From: Rhinopomastus cyanomelas
Lineage: Eukaryota; Chordata; Aves; Bucerotiformes; Rhinopomastidae
DNA length: 64,000 nucleotides
Direction: 5' to 3'
Assembly: GCA_013400115.1 (NCBI GenBank)
Contig: VXBP01010406.1
Coordinates: 124,440-188,439, forward strand
This document shows, in pieces, positions 32,909 to 43,217 of this stretch. Made by a program: the position numbers and the translations under genes. Numbering within the stretch: position 1 is the first letter of the stretch; the number at the start of each line of letters is the position of its first letter. Under the pieces are notes generated by a model, which worked only from the letters and a program-made list of their open reading frames with translations, made no database searches and was not told the origin of the DNA.

Positions 32909-33688
32909 TCATAGAGTCATAGAATCATTACAGACTGGAAGGGAAATATCATCCAGTCCATTCCCCCTGCCACAGCAGGATCACTTAGACCAAGTCCCAC
33001 AGGAACACATCCAGGCGGGTCTTGAACACCTCCAGTGAAGGAGACTCCACAACCACCCTGGGCAGCCTGTTCCAGTGCTCCGTCACCCTCACTGGGAAGA
33101 AGTTCCTTCTCAGGTTGATGTGGAACCTTCTATGTTCCAGCTCACAACCATTGCCCCTCATCCTATCACTACATGACACCGAGAACAGCCCAGCTCCATC
33201 CTCCTGACACCCATCCCTCTAATATTTATAGACATTAATGAGATCACCCCTCAGTCTTCTCTTCTCCAAGCTAAAGAGACCCAGCTCCCTCAGCCTCTCC
33301 TCGTAAGGGAGGTGCTCCACCTCCTTCATCATCCTCGTTGCCCTACGTTGGACCTTCTCCAGCAGCTCCACATCCCTCTTGAACCAAGGAGCCCAGAACC
33401 AGACACAATACTCCAGGTGTGGTCTCACCAGGGCAGAGCAGAGGGGGAGAAGAACCTCTCTCGATCTGCTAACCACCCCCCTTCTGATCCACCCCAGGAT
33501 GCTGTTGGCCCTCTTGGCCACAAGAGCACATTGCTGGGTTATGGTCATCCTGCTGTCCACCAGGACCACCAAGTCCCTTCCTCCTACACTACTCTCCAAC
33601 AGGTCAGTCCCCAGCCTACACTGGTCCCTGGGGTTGTTCTTGCCCAGATGCAAGACTCTACACCTACCCTTGTTATACCTCATTAGAT
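32909..33688 (-). mobile_element. longest CR1 LINE copy (minus), open ORF2 segment
   Basis: About 780 bp. The inverted 3' end TCATAGAGTCATAGAATCATTA is followed by the 3' UTR and the C-terminal part of ORF2. A single minus frame stays open from the flank at 33776 to 33219: residues RCRVLHLGKNNPRDQCRLGT, then CALVAKRANSILGWIRRGVV, LLPLCSALVRPHLEYCVWFW and LRELGLFSLEKRRLRGDLIN. After a frame change the last ORF2 segment (RRNFFPVRVTEHWNRLPRVV) follows at 33179-32985. It is one of the best-preserved copies, hence probably one of the youngest. Confidence 0.97.
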
Positions 33689-36295
33689 TTTTCTCCGCTC
33701 TCTGCTTAAGCTGCAAGCTAAGTAGAGGACTTCTAACGTAATCCTTTACACGGTCCCACAGCATGGCTCTTCTCAAAACAGTTTGCCGCTAACTGTTCTG
33801 GTCAGTTCTTTGTCAGGTTAGCAAAACTAGGGCACAGTTATCAGTACTGCTTGCCAAACATGTTGGAGAGCCCTCCTCCAGAATATCCCGGTGAAGAACT
33901 GAACACCCCAAGCCTTCGGCCTGTGGTGCAGCTTGTTGGAGATGTAATCTGCAATTACTTCTCCTCAATGCACGACAAAGTCTGCTGTGAATCATGTGTG
34001 AGAGGAAGTGGTTTCTGAACGCCAGGGACAGCTTGCAGGCTTGGTTTGCAGCAATACCAGGGACACAACAGCCATCCGAGAGGTACCATTTACTTTCTCC
34101 TGACCTGGAGAAGGTGGGAATTACTACTGTTACTGGAGGAGAACTGTTGTTCTCTATGACACCTCAAAGCACCATGGTTTTGTTTTCCTGATTTCCACGT
34201 TTGATTCACTTTGAAAGTTGTTCTCATTTTTTTCTTACCTTTTTTAACGTGATTTATTATCTCAGTTCTGCCTTTTCTTTCACTTTGTTCTCAACAGTAA
34301 CCAGCTTCTTCATTTGAATTTAATTGGCAGATCTATGGATTGATGGGTTTGGTAAACTGGAATACAGCTGTCTGCACTTACCAGTGTCACAATGCAGGAC
34401 AAACTCTTTGGTCTGTTACCCTTGTAAACAGCCCTGTCTTCTAATGCTGTGGAAAGTCAGTGCTAATCCTTGCTTCTTTTTTGCTGTGTTTACAACATGT
34501 TTGGGGTTTTTTCCTCCTAAATGATTGCAATAAACAAGTAGGGTGATACATCAGTTAATACTTTAATGAAATCTGCCTTGAGGTTGCCAAATAAACAGCT
34601 TTTGAGGCATATGCATATTATTATTGTGGGAAATGTTTCTACTGGTATATTAGATAAGAGGTGCAATTGGAAGAAGGAACATGTAGTTCTGTTCATCTCC
34701 ACTCCCAATGCGTCCTTTGGGTGTGGGCATATAATATTGAAATGTGTAGCTCAGCACATTTTCAATTCACCTGGTTGGCAAGGGGTTGCAAAGCAGCAGC
34801 CTTTCTTTCGCTTCCCAACTAGTCCTGGTGAACAAACCCTACGGACTGTTTTTCAATCAGGCTTCTTCTTTCTCTCCTCCTCTTTCTTCACAGAAGGCTC
34901 GTTTTAGGACTGTTCATATGGATGTTGCACTTTTATAGCCTTGCAGCTATGGATACGAACACCTCCCAGGTGTGCCCAGGGAAACCCATTGCAGATATGC
35001 AAGTAGTGTGTTGGCTGGGGAATGGAGAGTGAGAGAGACCAGATGCACCAGAGTTTGCAGGACTGAATAGAGTATGGGAGTTGCATCTGTAAGTTTTGGG
35101 TTCTCAAGGGTGAAGGGCTTCTTGCTTTGGAATTGTTTGCACCAGCTCTGTACGACTTCACAGCAGAGCTTCTGCTTTCTGTGTTCAATGGCTGATCCAG
35201 ATATTCCTAGGTGGACCTGGTATTTTAGTCTCTATAATGTTGTTTCCAGAACTTTTCTTTAGGGAGGTCAGCTAGGCCTTGCAAAGCTACAGCTTACAAT
35301 TGCCTGCGATGAGCAAAAAAACACCCCAAAAGGCTACATCTTTTTAAAAACTGGTTTTAATGAACTGTTCTCAAGCCAGGGAAACGCATATAGAGGAGGA
35401 GTGTAACATTTTGCTCTTTATCACTAAAAACTGCAGTCCTCAAGATAGGATACCAGACATTGCTTTTGTTCAATGGGGTTTTTTATCTTCCTATCCAATC
35501 ACCCCCCGCCACTGGGCTTTAAAATCTGTGTTTCCCTGGTCAGAAAGCCAGTTCATATACGTACCTGTGGTTTCCCTTGTGTTTCGGATCTTTTCACAGA
35601 ACTTGGTTTCCATAGTAAATGCTTTTCAAAAAAGCCACGGTTCCATAAAAGCACTGTGCAGCCTTTCATTTTATAAAGGAGTGCTCTCATTAACTCACTG
35701 TTGAATAAGTCTTACAACCTCAGGTCTATTTGAATTCTACTCCAAATGTTCCGTTACAGGCCACCTGACACCACACGGAACAGCTTCATCGCTGAGTTTC
35801 TGATGTCAAGTTCTTAGTCCAGAAACTATTTTATCATACTTGTATTTGACCGGAACGCAGTAACAGAGACAGCAAATGAAGGTCCGTATTTAGCCATCCT
35901 GTCTGAAAACACAGCAAAAAGGAGCAGGAAATATGTAATGTTCAAAACCCCAATATTTTGCAGACTTCCTGGAATAATGTGATGTGCAGCTTTTGGTTTT
36001 CTTTGCATTGACTCTTTGAATTTTGAAAAACTTCCTGTTTTGTCAAGATATGACCACATTTCTTATCAGAATTAGAGTGGGGAAGATGGTGCATATCATG
36101 CTGATTCAGAGAGATCTTCATTCCTGTCTAACCTAAAGATGAGCCATTAGACAGACAGTTTGGGTTTGACTTCACGTATATGGAGGAAAATTCTCCTAGC
36201 CCAGTAATCCCAGTGTAGAAACAGTCACTCTGTGTGAGACCTGAAAGAGTAAGGCCATGACAGTCCTGTCGCTCATGGGTGGGCTCAGTACACTT
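33689..36295. other. 2.6-kb non-coding stretch
   Basis: CR1-free single-copy sequence. The stretch 34530-34640 (GATTGCAATAAACAAGTAGG, GTGATACATCAGTTAATACT) has a homeodomain-rich look typical of conserved non-coding DNA, but nothing here proves it. No gene recognised. Confidence 0.45.
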
Positions 36296-36360
36296 AGGTT
36301 AATAGTTGGACTTGATGATCCTACAGTGCTGGTTCAGCCTGAAGAGTTGTATGATTCTGT
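36296..36360 (+). mobile_element. short CR1 LINE tail, degraded
   Basis: TTAGGTTAATAGTTGGACTT, GATGATCCTACAGTGCTGGT and GTATGATTCTGT. The terminal CR1 motif is recognisable, but the CCTTCCAACC core has decayed. Confidence 0.6.
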
Positions 36361-38306
36361 AACGTCTTCCGAGCAGCGATCGTGAACGTGGCTCCCTGCA
36401 AAAGGGCAGGGGAGCGGCGCTGACTCGCACAGGCAGCAGGGCTGTGCGGACACTGTGGTGTCACATCCTGCAGCACGTAAGCGCACGTCGCCTCGTGCTA
36501 ATGGGAGATACTGCAACACAGCACTCCCTCTGGTCTACCCTGTAGCAAAACTCGGAGTTGCAGTAAAGCACTAATAATATTATCCATATTAATATCAACT
36601 TGTCTTGTTGATCTGGGAAAAAATACAAGCCTGGAAGTAAACAAATAATATCCTTTGAAAAGGCAAACTGATGCTTTCAAATGTGACCCAGTTGTGTTTG
36701 GCTTCATTTTCTTAGAACAATACCAAGGTACTGTAGTATCCTAACTCTCGTAAACCCTCTGTAGCCGCTGGCAGTGTTGTATTGCCTTTGCCAGTCCTTT
36801 CCTATTTATTTCTTTATCTTCATCAGTTTGGAAAACAATCAGTCCTCTCTCTAGTAAGACTTCTCACCTTACTTAGCAGAGTGAGAAGTGAACAGACATT
36901 TGGCTGCTGTTGCCTCCAGAGTCTTTTAAAGTCTAATTTATGTGTTTGGGGGATTTTTGCATCACATCAGTAACCTGCCACATCAACAACACAACGTGAA
37001 ATGTGGCACAGCCTCAACTCACTATTTTGGATGATTGTATCCCGCTCAGTGTCATGAAATAATTACAAGCTGAAACATTAATGTCATGTTGATAAGAGCA
37101 ACTAATACCAGGCTGGTGCTTCCTTAGGTTGCCCTTCTATTTTTACTAGGAAATGAATGCAAAAATGAGCTACATATCTGGGCATGAAATAACCTGAGTC
37201 AGCACTGCAAGGAGTGAAAACGGGTATCTGACTCTTTAAAGGAGAAATACCTGTAAGGGACCGCTGGGAAGTTTTCACCTGATGCATGACAGCTCCAAAC
37301 ATAGTGGTGTTTGCCCTTGCTGTATGGTCATCAATGCTCACAAAGTGTGTTTGACACACTTCTAGAATTATGACAGACCTGAGGATTTGCAAGAGCAGTA
37401 CAAAATATATTCTGGTTTTCTCCCTACGAAGGCAGCCTGCTGTTACTGTGCCAGCTGAAACCACAGTGGGAACCCCAGCTGCTGCCTCTTTCATACAGGT
37501 AGATCATTGACCCTGCCTGGATACTATGTTTGGGATTCAATTCTTGTGTCAGGGAATTTAGGTCCTTTTTTTTGTTTGTTTTTCCTGGGCATTATACATT
37601 TTTCCTTTTTATTTCACAATTTTTTTAAAAAATCAGTGTATTTCTTCTTTCTTAATGCTGTTAAATGCTTTGCAGTCTTAAGTCAATAATAATGATTGCT
37701 TGAAAACATTTATTTTCTTATTTGGTTGCCAAAACCAATGAAGCATTTGTATTGCAATGTCTTGGCATGTTTTCAGTTTGGGATCACTAGACAAGTAAAG
37801 AGGAAGGGCAAGGGTTTGTGAAGGCAGAAATAATGCACTTATTTCCCCTTATGAAACTAGGCATATTGCTCTTTGCAGGCTACCAGCCACAAATGGAAAA
37901 GAAGTCTTAACGTAGGAGAAATGCTTTCGTGTGGCTTTGAATGCCGCATGGCAAGGCACATCTGTATGGATGAGACAAAAGAGAAGGCAAGATTATAAAG
38001 CAATAAAGCACTAGGGCTTTGGAATAGTGTATCAGTCCTGTAACAGGTCACTGCACATCTGAGAGCTTGCTGGGGGTTGGAAGGGTCCATGGGGCTCCCC
38101 TCAGATGCTGTTTCAAGGAGATCATGTCTCCTGAACAAAGTGCTTTGCAGCCCTCGGGAACACAAGGCACTCAAATCCCCAGGAGCAGTCACTCCTCTCT
38201 CTCTTAGCCAGTCTCCTCAGAGATGTTTTGGATTTCTAGAGGCTGGTTCATACATACAATATCTCTCATTTTCTTAGAGGATTTCAAGACTTCAAGATTT
38301 TTTTGT
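36361..38306. other. 1.9-kb non-coding stretch
   Basis: T-rich between 37550 and 37640. A local CpG-containing segment (36360-36500) is too short to be an island. No supported feature. Confidence 0.5.
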
Positions 38307-38423
38307 GCTGAGTGGCATGATCTAGATGTTAGATGTTAGGTTTACTTGGTTTATTTGGATTTAGGTTGGTCTGGATGATCTTTAAGGTCTATTCCAACCT
38401 TATCATTACTGTGATACTGTGAA
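38307..38423 (+). mobile_element. CR1 LINE tail, ACTGTGAT-type
   Basis: GCTGAGTGGCATGATCTAGA, a duplicated GATGTTA, GTTTACTTGGTTTATTTGGA and the end ACTGTGATACTGTGA. The GATGTTA duplication distinguishes it from the copy at 955. Confidence 0.92.
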
Positions 38424-38841
38424 GACTCCAGCTGTTAAGTGTGCAAAGATAAGGAGGACCCCAAATTACCTGAGACTTACCATAGACACTGAGGAGAGCC
38501 AAGAAGCTGGCACAGAGAAAAACTGTATTTTCTCATTCTCTCAAACCTAAGGCTCAGAGAGTTCACGGGTGGTTTATGCTGTTCAGAAAAATGCTACAGG
38601 AAAATGCAATTGCTTCTACCGGAATATCCTTTGATTTTTTACCATAAATCTCTTCTGCATGATCTTTCAAAATGATTAAGCAGAGGGTTGTGAAATAGAA
38701 ATGATGATGATTTTCTGGGTAAAAAATAGTGTGAGTCCTCCCCATTTTTCGCGTTGAGGTAGGTTGCCCTACCTTAGAAGTTTCACATGGGTAGTTCTCC
38801 CCCTATCTGATAGCAAATTCTGTTCCGTTTGCATTGTATTA

Positions 38842-39420
38842 CCTATCTTCAGCGGTGCTTCAGAAGCTTCCTCCCTCTGCATTTGAGCACAGATCTCATC
38901 AATATCTCTGAGCTTCAGTTCTTCACCTCTCTTTGAAGTTTTCTTCAGTTTTTCCTCTTAGAAGCGCTCCAGCTTCCATTCATCTCAGACTCATTAAATA
39001 AACGCTTGTCTGCCCGTTCAGCACGTTGCAGCCATTTTACTCATCGGCACAGGAGCTCATTTCCACCGCTCATCTGGCTTTACCTCGGCAGTGGGCACTC
39101 TGGCACTTTGATCAGGGAATTGTAGCAGTTCTCGCCGCTATAATTCTGGTGATGACATAGAGAAACTAAACACACCTTGATCTTGTACAGCCTTTTTCCT
39201 CTTGGTATTGATACAGTTCTGATTTCTGTTAGTGATTAGTTTTTCCGTTGATTTTTCGTTCATTGGCATCTGTCTTGTTTTTTGCTGTTTTCTAGCCCGG
39301 CTCACGCGCCTCAGTTTGGACTCATCTCTCCCAGGTAGCGGGACAGACCGTGCGGTGTATCTTACCTGCTGCTCTCATGCCACTTTTTGTGGGCTGAGTA
39401 GTTGTAATAGGCTTGTTGAG
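38842..39420 (-). pseudogene. possible decayed coding sequence (retrocopy or dead exon)
   Basis: Read on the minus strand, one frame from about 39420 gives a basic, K/R-rich stretch (VPLPGRDESKLRRVSRARKQ) and then FPDQSARVPTAEVKPDERWK, with in-frame stops after about every 40-60 codons. After a frame change come RAERADKRLFNESEM and, after another change and a TAA, EEKLKKTSKRGEELKLRDID and EICAQMQREEASEAPLKIG. The last part would be a coiled coil and ends at a donor-like AG|GTAATA near 38842. I do not recognise the protein. C/T-rich DNA on the + strand yields K/E-rich peptides by chance, so this is a weak call. Confidence 0.25.
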
Positions 39421-40019
39421 CAGACGTAAAGTGGGTAACGCTCTAACTGAACACACCGATAATTTTCAGCTGTTCGTGCTACACAGCAGAGAAACTACTC
39501 TCTTAAAATAGCAAAAATGCTATTTTGGGGAAGCAGTTTCCAGTCAGTGAAAAAAACCCCAACTTTGTCCTTCAGCTAAAAATGAATAGAACGATTAAAA
39601 GCTGCAGATACCTTTTTTTCAGCAGTTGGGCTCTTAAAAAAAACTCATCCACCCGTACTGAAATTCAGGTGTCTCTGCTCACTGCAGCTTGTAAAGTACC
39701 TGCCTGCAGTAGGCTTGCTCTGGAGCCAAGCAGCTTGTGTTTCGGTAAGTGGGGTGTGTGTTGGAACGTGCCTACGGATGCGCACAGAAGATGTGCTGGA
39801 GGGAACCTCCCCAGCTATAGCAGCCTTAAAGTAAAGATTAAGTGTCTTAAATTAGCCTTGATTCTATTAGAAATGTCCCTCATATTTCATGCTGTGGAAA
39901 GGGATATGGGGAGTGAATGTCATAATGTTTCCCTGTTCTTTGACAAGCCTTTCAGTAGCCCTGTCAAAGATCCTTTAAAATGGAATTGAAATAATCAGAA
40001 ATGATGTGCCTATGTGAAA

Positions 40020-40140
40020 AATGCTTGGCGGATTCTTTTCTGTGAGACAGGCATATGCTAATGAGTTTTAAATTATGAGTTAAAATTATTCTTATCAAGC
40101 AAGAGGTAGTAGTTCAGATTAAATGGCTGAGATAGAAAAT
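40020..40140. promoter_or_regulatory. AT-rich stretch with octamer-like site, candidate enhancer
   Basis: Contains ATGCTAAT (40055-40062, POU octamer-like) followed by TTTTAAATTATGAGTTAAAA, with no repeat similarity. Such homeodomain-rich, low-complexity-free stretches are typical of deeply conserved non-coding DNA near developmental genes; conservation itself cannot be seen from one sequence. Confidence 0.2.
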
Positions 40141-40439
40141 GAGAAGTTTTCTAAATCCTGTACCTGTTCTGCTTTCTAAATAGGATTTAAAAAATTGCTG
40201 TCTCAAGCTAAACTAATAGAAATGCAGATTCTAAACCCAAGTTCTATATGAAGCAATAGATCACTCCCTATAGGTGGTCTGCCCTACGTGCTCTGCTTTG
40301 TAATCAAATTCATCAGCTCAGAACACTACTCCCCCTGCCCCCCCCTCCACTTTAAAGTAAAAGACGGTGCTGTGAAGGTGTGCTCTGAACTCGGTGATTA
40401 TTAGTAAAACAATGCTCTCAAATAATTATCTTTCTTCAT

Positions 40440-40790
40440 GAGTGAATCACCTGCTTATTTTGCTTCTGCTGAAGCCTAGTATCTTTCAACGGCGTTGCTT
40501 TATCACGTCTGATAATCAGAATTATGCAAAAGAATTAGCTGTATGGATTTCACGCCCAGGAACTGTATCATCGTTTATTTATCACTCGAAGTAGGTGTGC
40601 AGTGTTTTGTTTGTTTGAAGTACAATAGCTGGGGCTGTTATTGGCTTTTGAAAATGGATCACTAAAGTTTATGTTACCCTTTAAGTCAAAGCCATAAAAG
40701 CCATAATCAGCTGCCATTTATTTCTCACTAACAGCATCAGAGGTAATGAATTGTCTTTGATAATTTAAGGATGTGATGGTGCCGTGGGGG
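40440..40790. promoter_or_regulatory. candidate conserved non-coding element
   Basis: Dense AT-rich transcription-factor-like words: AATCAGAATTATGCAAAAGA, GCCATAAAAGCCATAATCAG (two caudal/HOX-like CCATAAA and CCATAAT words), an E-box CAGCTG next to it at about 40710, and GAGGTAATGAATTG. No repeat or ORF explains the stretch. It lies about 6.4 kb upstream of the CpG-island promoter. Confidence 0.25.
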
Positions 40791-41073
40791 AGGACATCTG
40801 GAGTGAAAGCTGCTGCTGCTGGAGCGGCTCTGAAGTTTCACTAGAACAATAGTGTTTCATCCGTAGAAAACAGTTTGCCAGCTACTGTCGGAACAGCAAG
40901 AAGTGATAAATAGGAGAGGTGCACAGCGATGTAGTGGTACGCAATCAGGGGGATGTGAGAATTGGCAGTACTTCTGATCTAGAGCTCAGCATTCATCTGA
41001 GGTGGAACTGGGGAAAGTGCACAGGATCACGACCTGTCTGTAAGGTCCTGTGCTGGAAAGGAGGGAGTCGCAG

Positions 41074-41222
41074 AGTCACAGAATCGTAGAATCATTTTGG
41101 CTGTCACAGGGCCACCAGTAAACCCTGCCCATAAGCTCCAGATCTGCGTGACTTTTAAACACGTCCAGGGATGGCGGTTCGGCTCTCTCCCTGGACAGCC
41201 TGTTCCAGGGCCTGATGACCTT
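41074..41222 (-). mobile_element. CR1 LINE 3' fragment (minus) with internal deletion
   Basis: TCACAGAATCGTAGAATCAT followed abruptly by GGCCACCAGTAAACCCTGCC and GGACAGCCTGTTCCAGGGCC. Compared with 17836 and 24086, most of the terminal 3' UTR between the tail and GGCCACCA is missing. Confidence 0.9.
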
Positions 41223-42319
41223 AGTCTGATGGTCTCAGATGCCCATCTAAGCCGTGGCTGGAAGAGTAATGCTGGAGACAGGCCTAATATGGAACTTTAG
41301 CTGTGCTTCGAAGCTTGTATTTTGCATTTAGGTCTGACACATTTTCTGTGTCTTCATATTTTTCTCATAATAGCACTGATACTCTCCGGTGCAAAGCTGT
41401 ATAAATAATGTATATGCTCACAGGAGCAAGAAATAAGCTGAATCCTGTCCTGAACACTGCACTCGGAATGTGAGCAATAAACCCACTATTGACATGTGGC
41501 ACTACTGACTGAAATGTCAATAGTTATAAAAAGAGAATCTTTCATAATGCAGAATCACTGCTTGGTTTGCTTGAGTGGACAGGAAAAAAGAACTTGCTTG
41601 CTGATCTCGTATAGCGTAAGAGGGGGTTTCGATACTGGCCATGACCTGGGACAGTCTGAATGTTGGCAGTTTCGCTCAGGTTAATTTTGTTCAATCTGAG
41701 ACTGGGTGCAGGGGAAATTCACTACATGAGGCATCTTCATCCTGCTGTACGTCTGGCTGCTTCAGTTGTTCTCTGGCAAATGTGACTTAGAGTTTCTAGG
41801 CAGAAAGGACAGGTTTTGTTTGGCTGGCTGTAGACTGCAGATCATTACTGCATTTCCCTGGCTGTACTCAAGCAGAGGGGAAGCATTCTTTTCAGTGGCA
41901 CTGTCATGAGCAGGGAGGAGATAGGAGAGACTCAAGTGCTGTTAATGCCCTCAGCACATGGAGTGGCACAGTTCTGTATGGGATGTGCCCATACCTTCTT
42001 GACTGTTGAACCGTTCCTCAATGAAAGGCTGAAACACCAGTGGGTTCCTTCCTGATGCTGCATCTGGACAGACACATTTATGAGGAAGATGTATCCCTTC
42101 ATCTCACACACTGTCTGCTACTACTCTTTCTCCTGTCTTGGCCATTCCCAATATGAGGGCAGGAAGATAAGCCCAAGAATTAAAGAAAACACCATCACTT
42201 AATCAATATACATTAGGAAAGACCTGTTACTTATCCCTGATAATAATGGCTTTGACCTTCCTTTTCATCCAGATGGACCTCAAACCACTTTGTCAACTCA
42301 TACTTCATTTCATTGAATT
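41223..42319. other. non-coding spacer, nothing recognised
   Basis: About 1.1 kb of single-copy sequence. No supported feature. Confidence 0.5.
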
Positions 42320-42392
42320 GTAGAATATATCGGGCTGGAAGGGATCTCATATAGTCCAACCTCCTCAGAGCAAACAGGGAAACCAGGTGCAG
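42320..42392 (-). mobile_element. short CR1 LINE tail (minus), diverged
   Basis: TAGAATATATCGGGCTGGAA, GGGATCTCATATAGTCCAAC and CTCCTCAGAGCAAACAGGGA. About 70 bp of inverted 3' UTR. Confidence 0.75.
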
Positions 42393-43157
42393 AGCTGTAG
42401 CAGCAGTTGGGCAAAGGCCTGTGACCAGTTCAACAGTTGCGGGGAGCAGTGCCCTTAATTGGAAATTGTGGGGAGGTTTATAAAGCGGTTTGATTAAGAC
42501 ATATAGCCGCAGGCCCATGCTGCACAAAAGCTTCTCCTCAGCAGGAATTTAGGAAGGAAATTGGAAATTTTGCCTGGAACAAAACGGTGTGGCTGCAGGG
42601 TCAGCATAGTAGCGGTTTTAAATAGATGAAAAAGAGGCAGCTTAATGAGGACAACCTCAGTTGGACTCATCTTCGCCACTGTGCTGCACAGAGGTCTAGA
42701 AATAAACGAAGATTACAATAAAAACTTCATTTTGTGGGTGTCGTGTGGAAATCCCTTACAAAGTCAGTTGTCGACAGAGTGGCCAGAATTGTGGTTTGTG
42801 TTTTAGAAAGAAGCTAGAGCTGAGGTATTACTGCACTTTCTTTGGATGTGTTTGCTAAGCAGGGCCCTTGTAACTGCTGCACCTGTGTGGTTTCAGGCAG
42901 GACTATTGTGAAAGGAGCCAGAGAGGCAACAGCGCAGCTTTCCAGTGCTGGGAATTTGTTTTAGATTCCTGTTCCGATTAGAGCTGCATCCCTAATACAG
43001 GCTGGGAGCTGAATATTTCACCTGACGTTAGGATATGAGACTGGAGTGCAGCTGGAGAAAAGCTTCTGTTTCAGTATCGCCTGCTTTTTCCCGTTCACCA
43101 GGAAGCTGCTGTCACCTGGGCAGGATTTAAGTCCTCAGAGATGCTAGTCAGATGTTG

Positions 43158-43217
43158 ACAAGCAATAAGATTTCTGTAGGTGTTAGCGACAAGAAATAAC
43201 ATTTCTATAGATTTTAG
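43158..43217. repeat. diverged 29-bp tandem duplication
   Basis: ACAAGCAATAAGATTTCTGT with AGGTGTTAG (43158-43186), spacer CG, then ACAAGAAATAACATTTCTAT with AGATTTTAG (43189-43217). There are 24 matches of 29. It is an old local duplication with a period of 31. Confidence 0.75.

Larger units (their letters stand above)
38424..41073. other. 2.6-kb CR1-free stretch
   Basis: Contains the decayed coding-like block on the minus strand (38842-39420) and two AT-rich enhancer-like stretches (40020-40140 and 40440-40790), all listed separately. The 154-codon + frame at 39525-39989 has no motif. Confidence 0.5.

Noticed and set aside
39525..39989. 154-codon + strand ORF
   Set aside because: Peptide composition is unremarkable, with no motif and no splice support.
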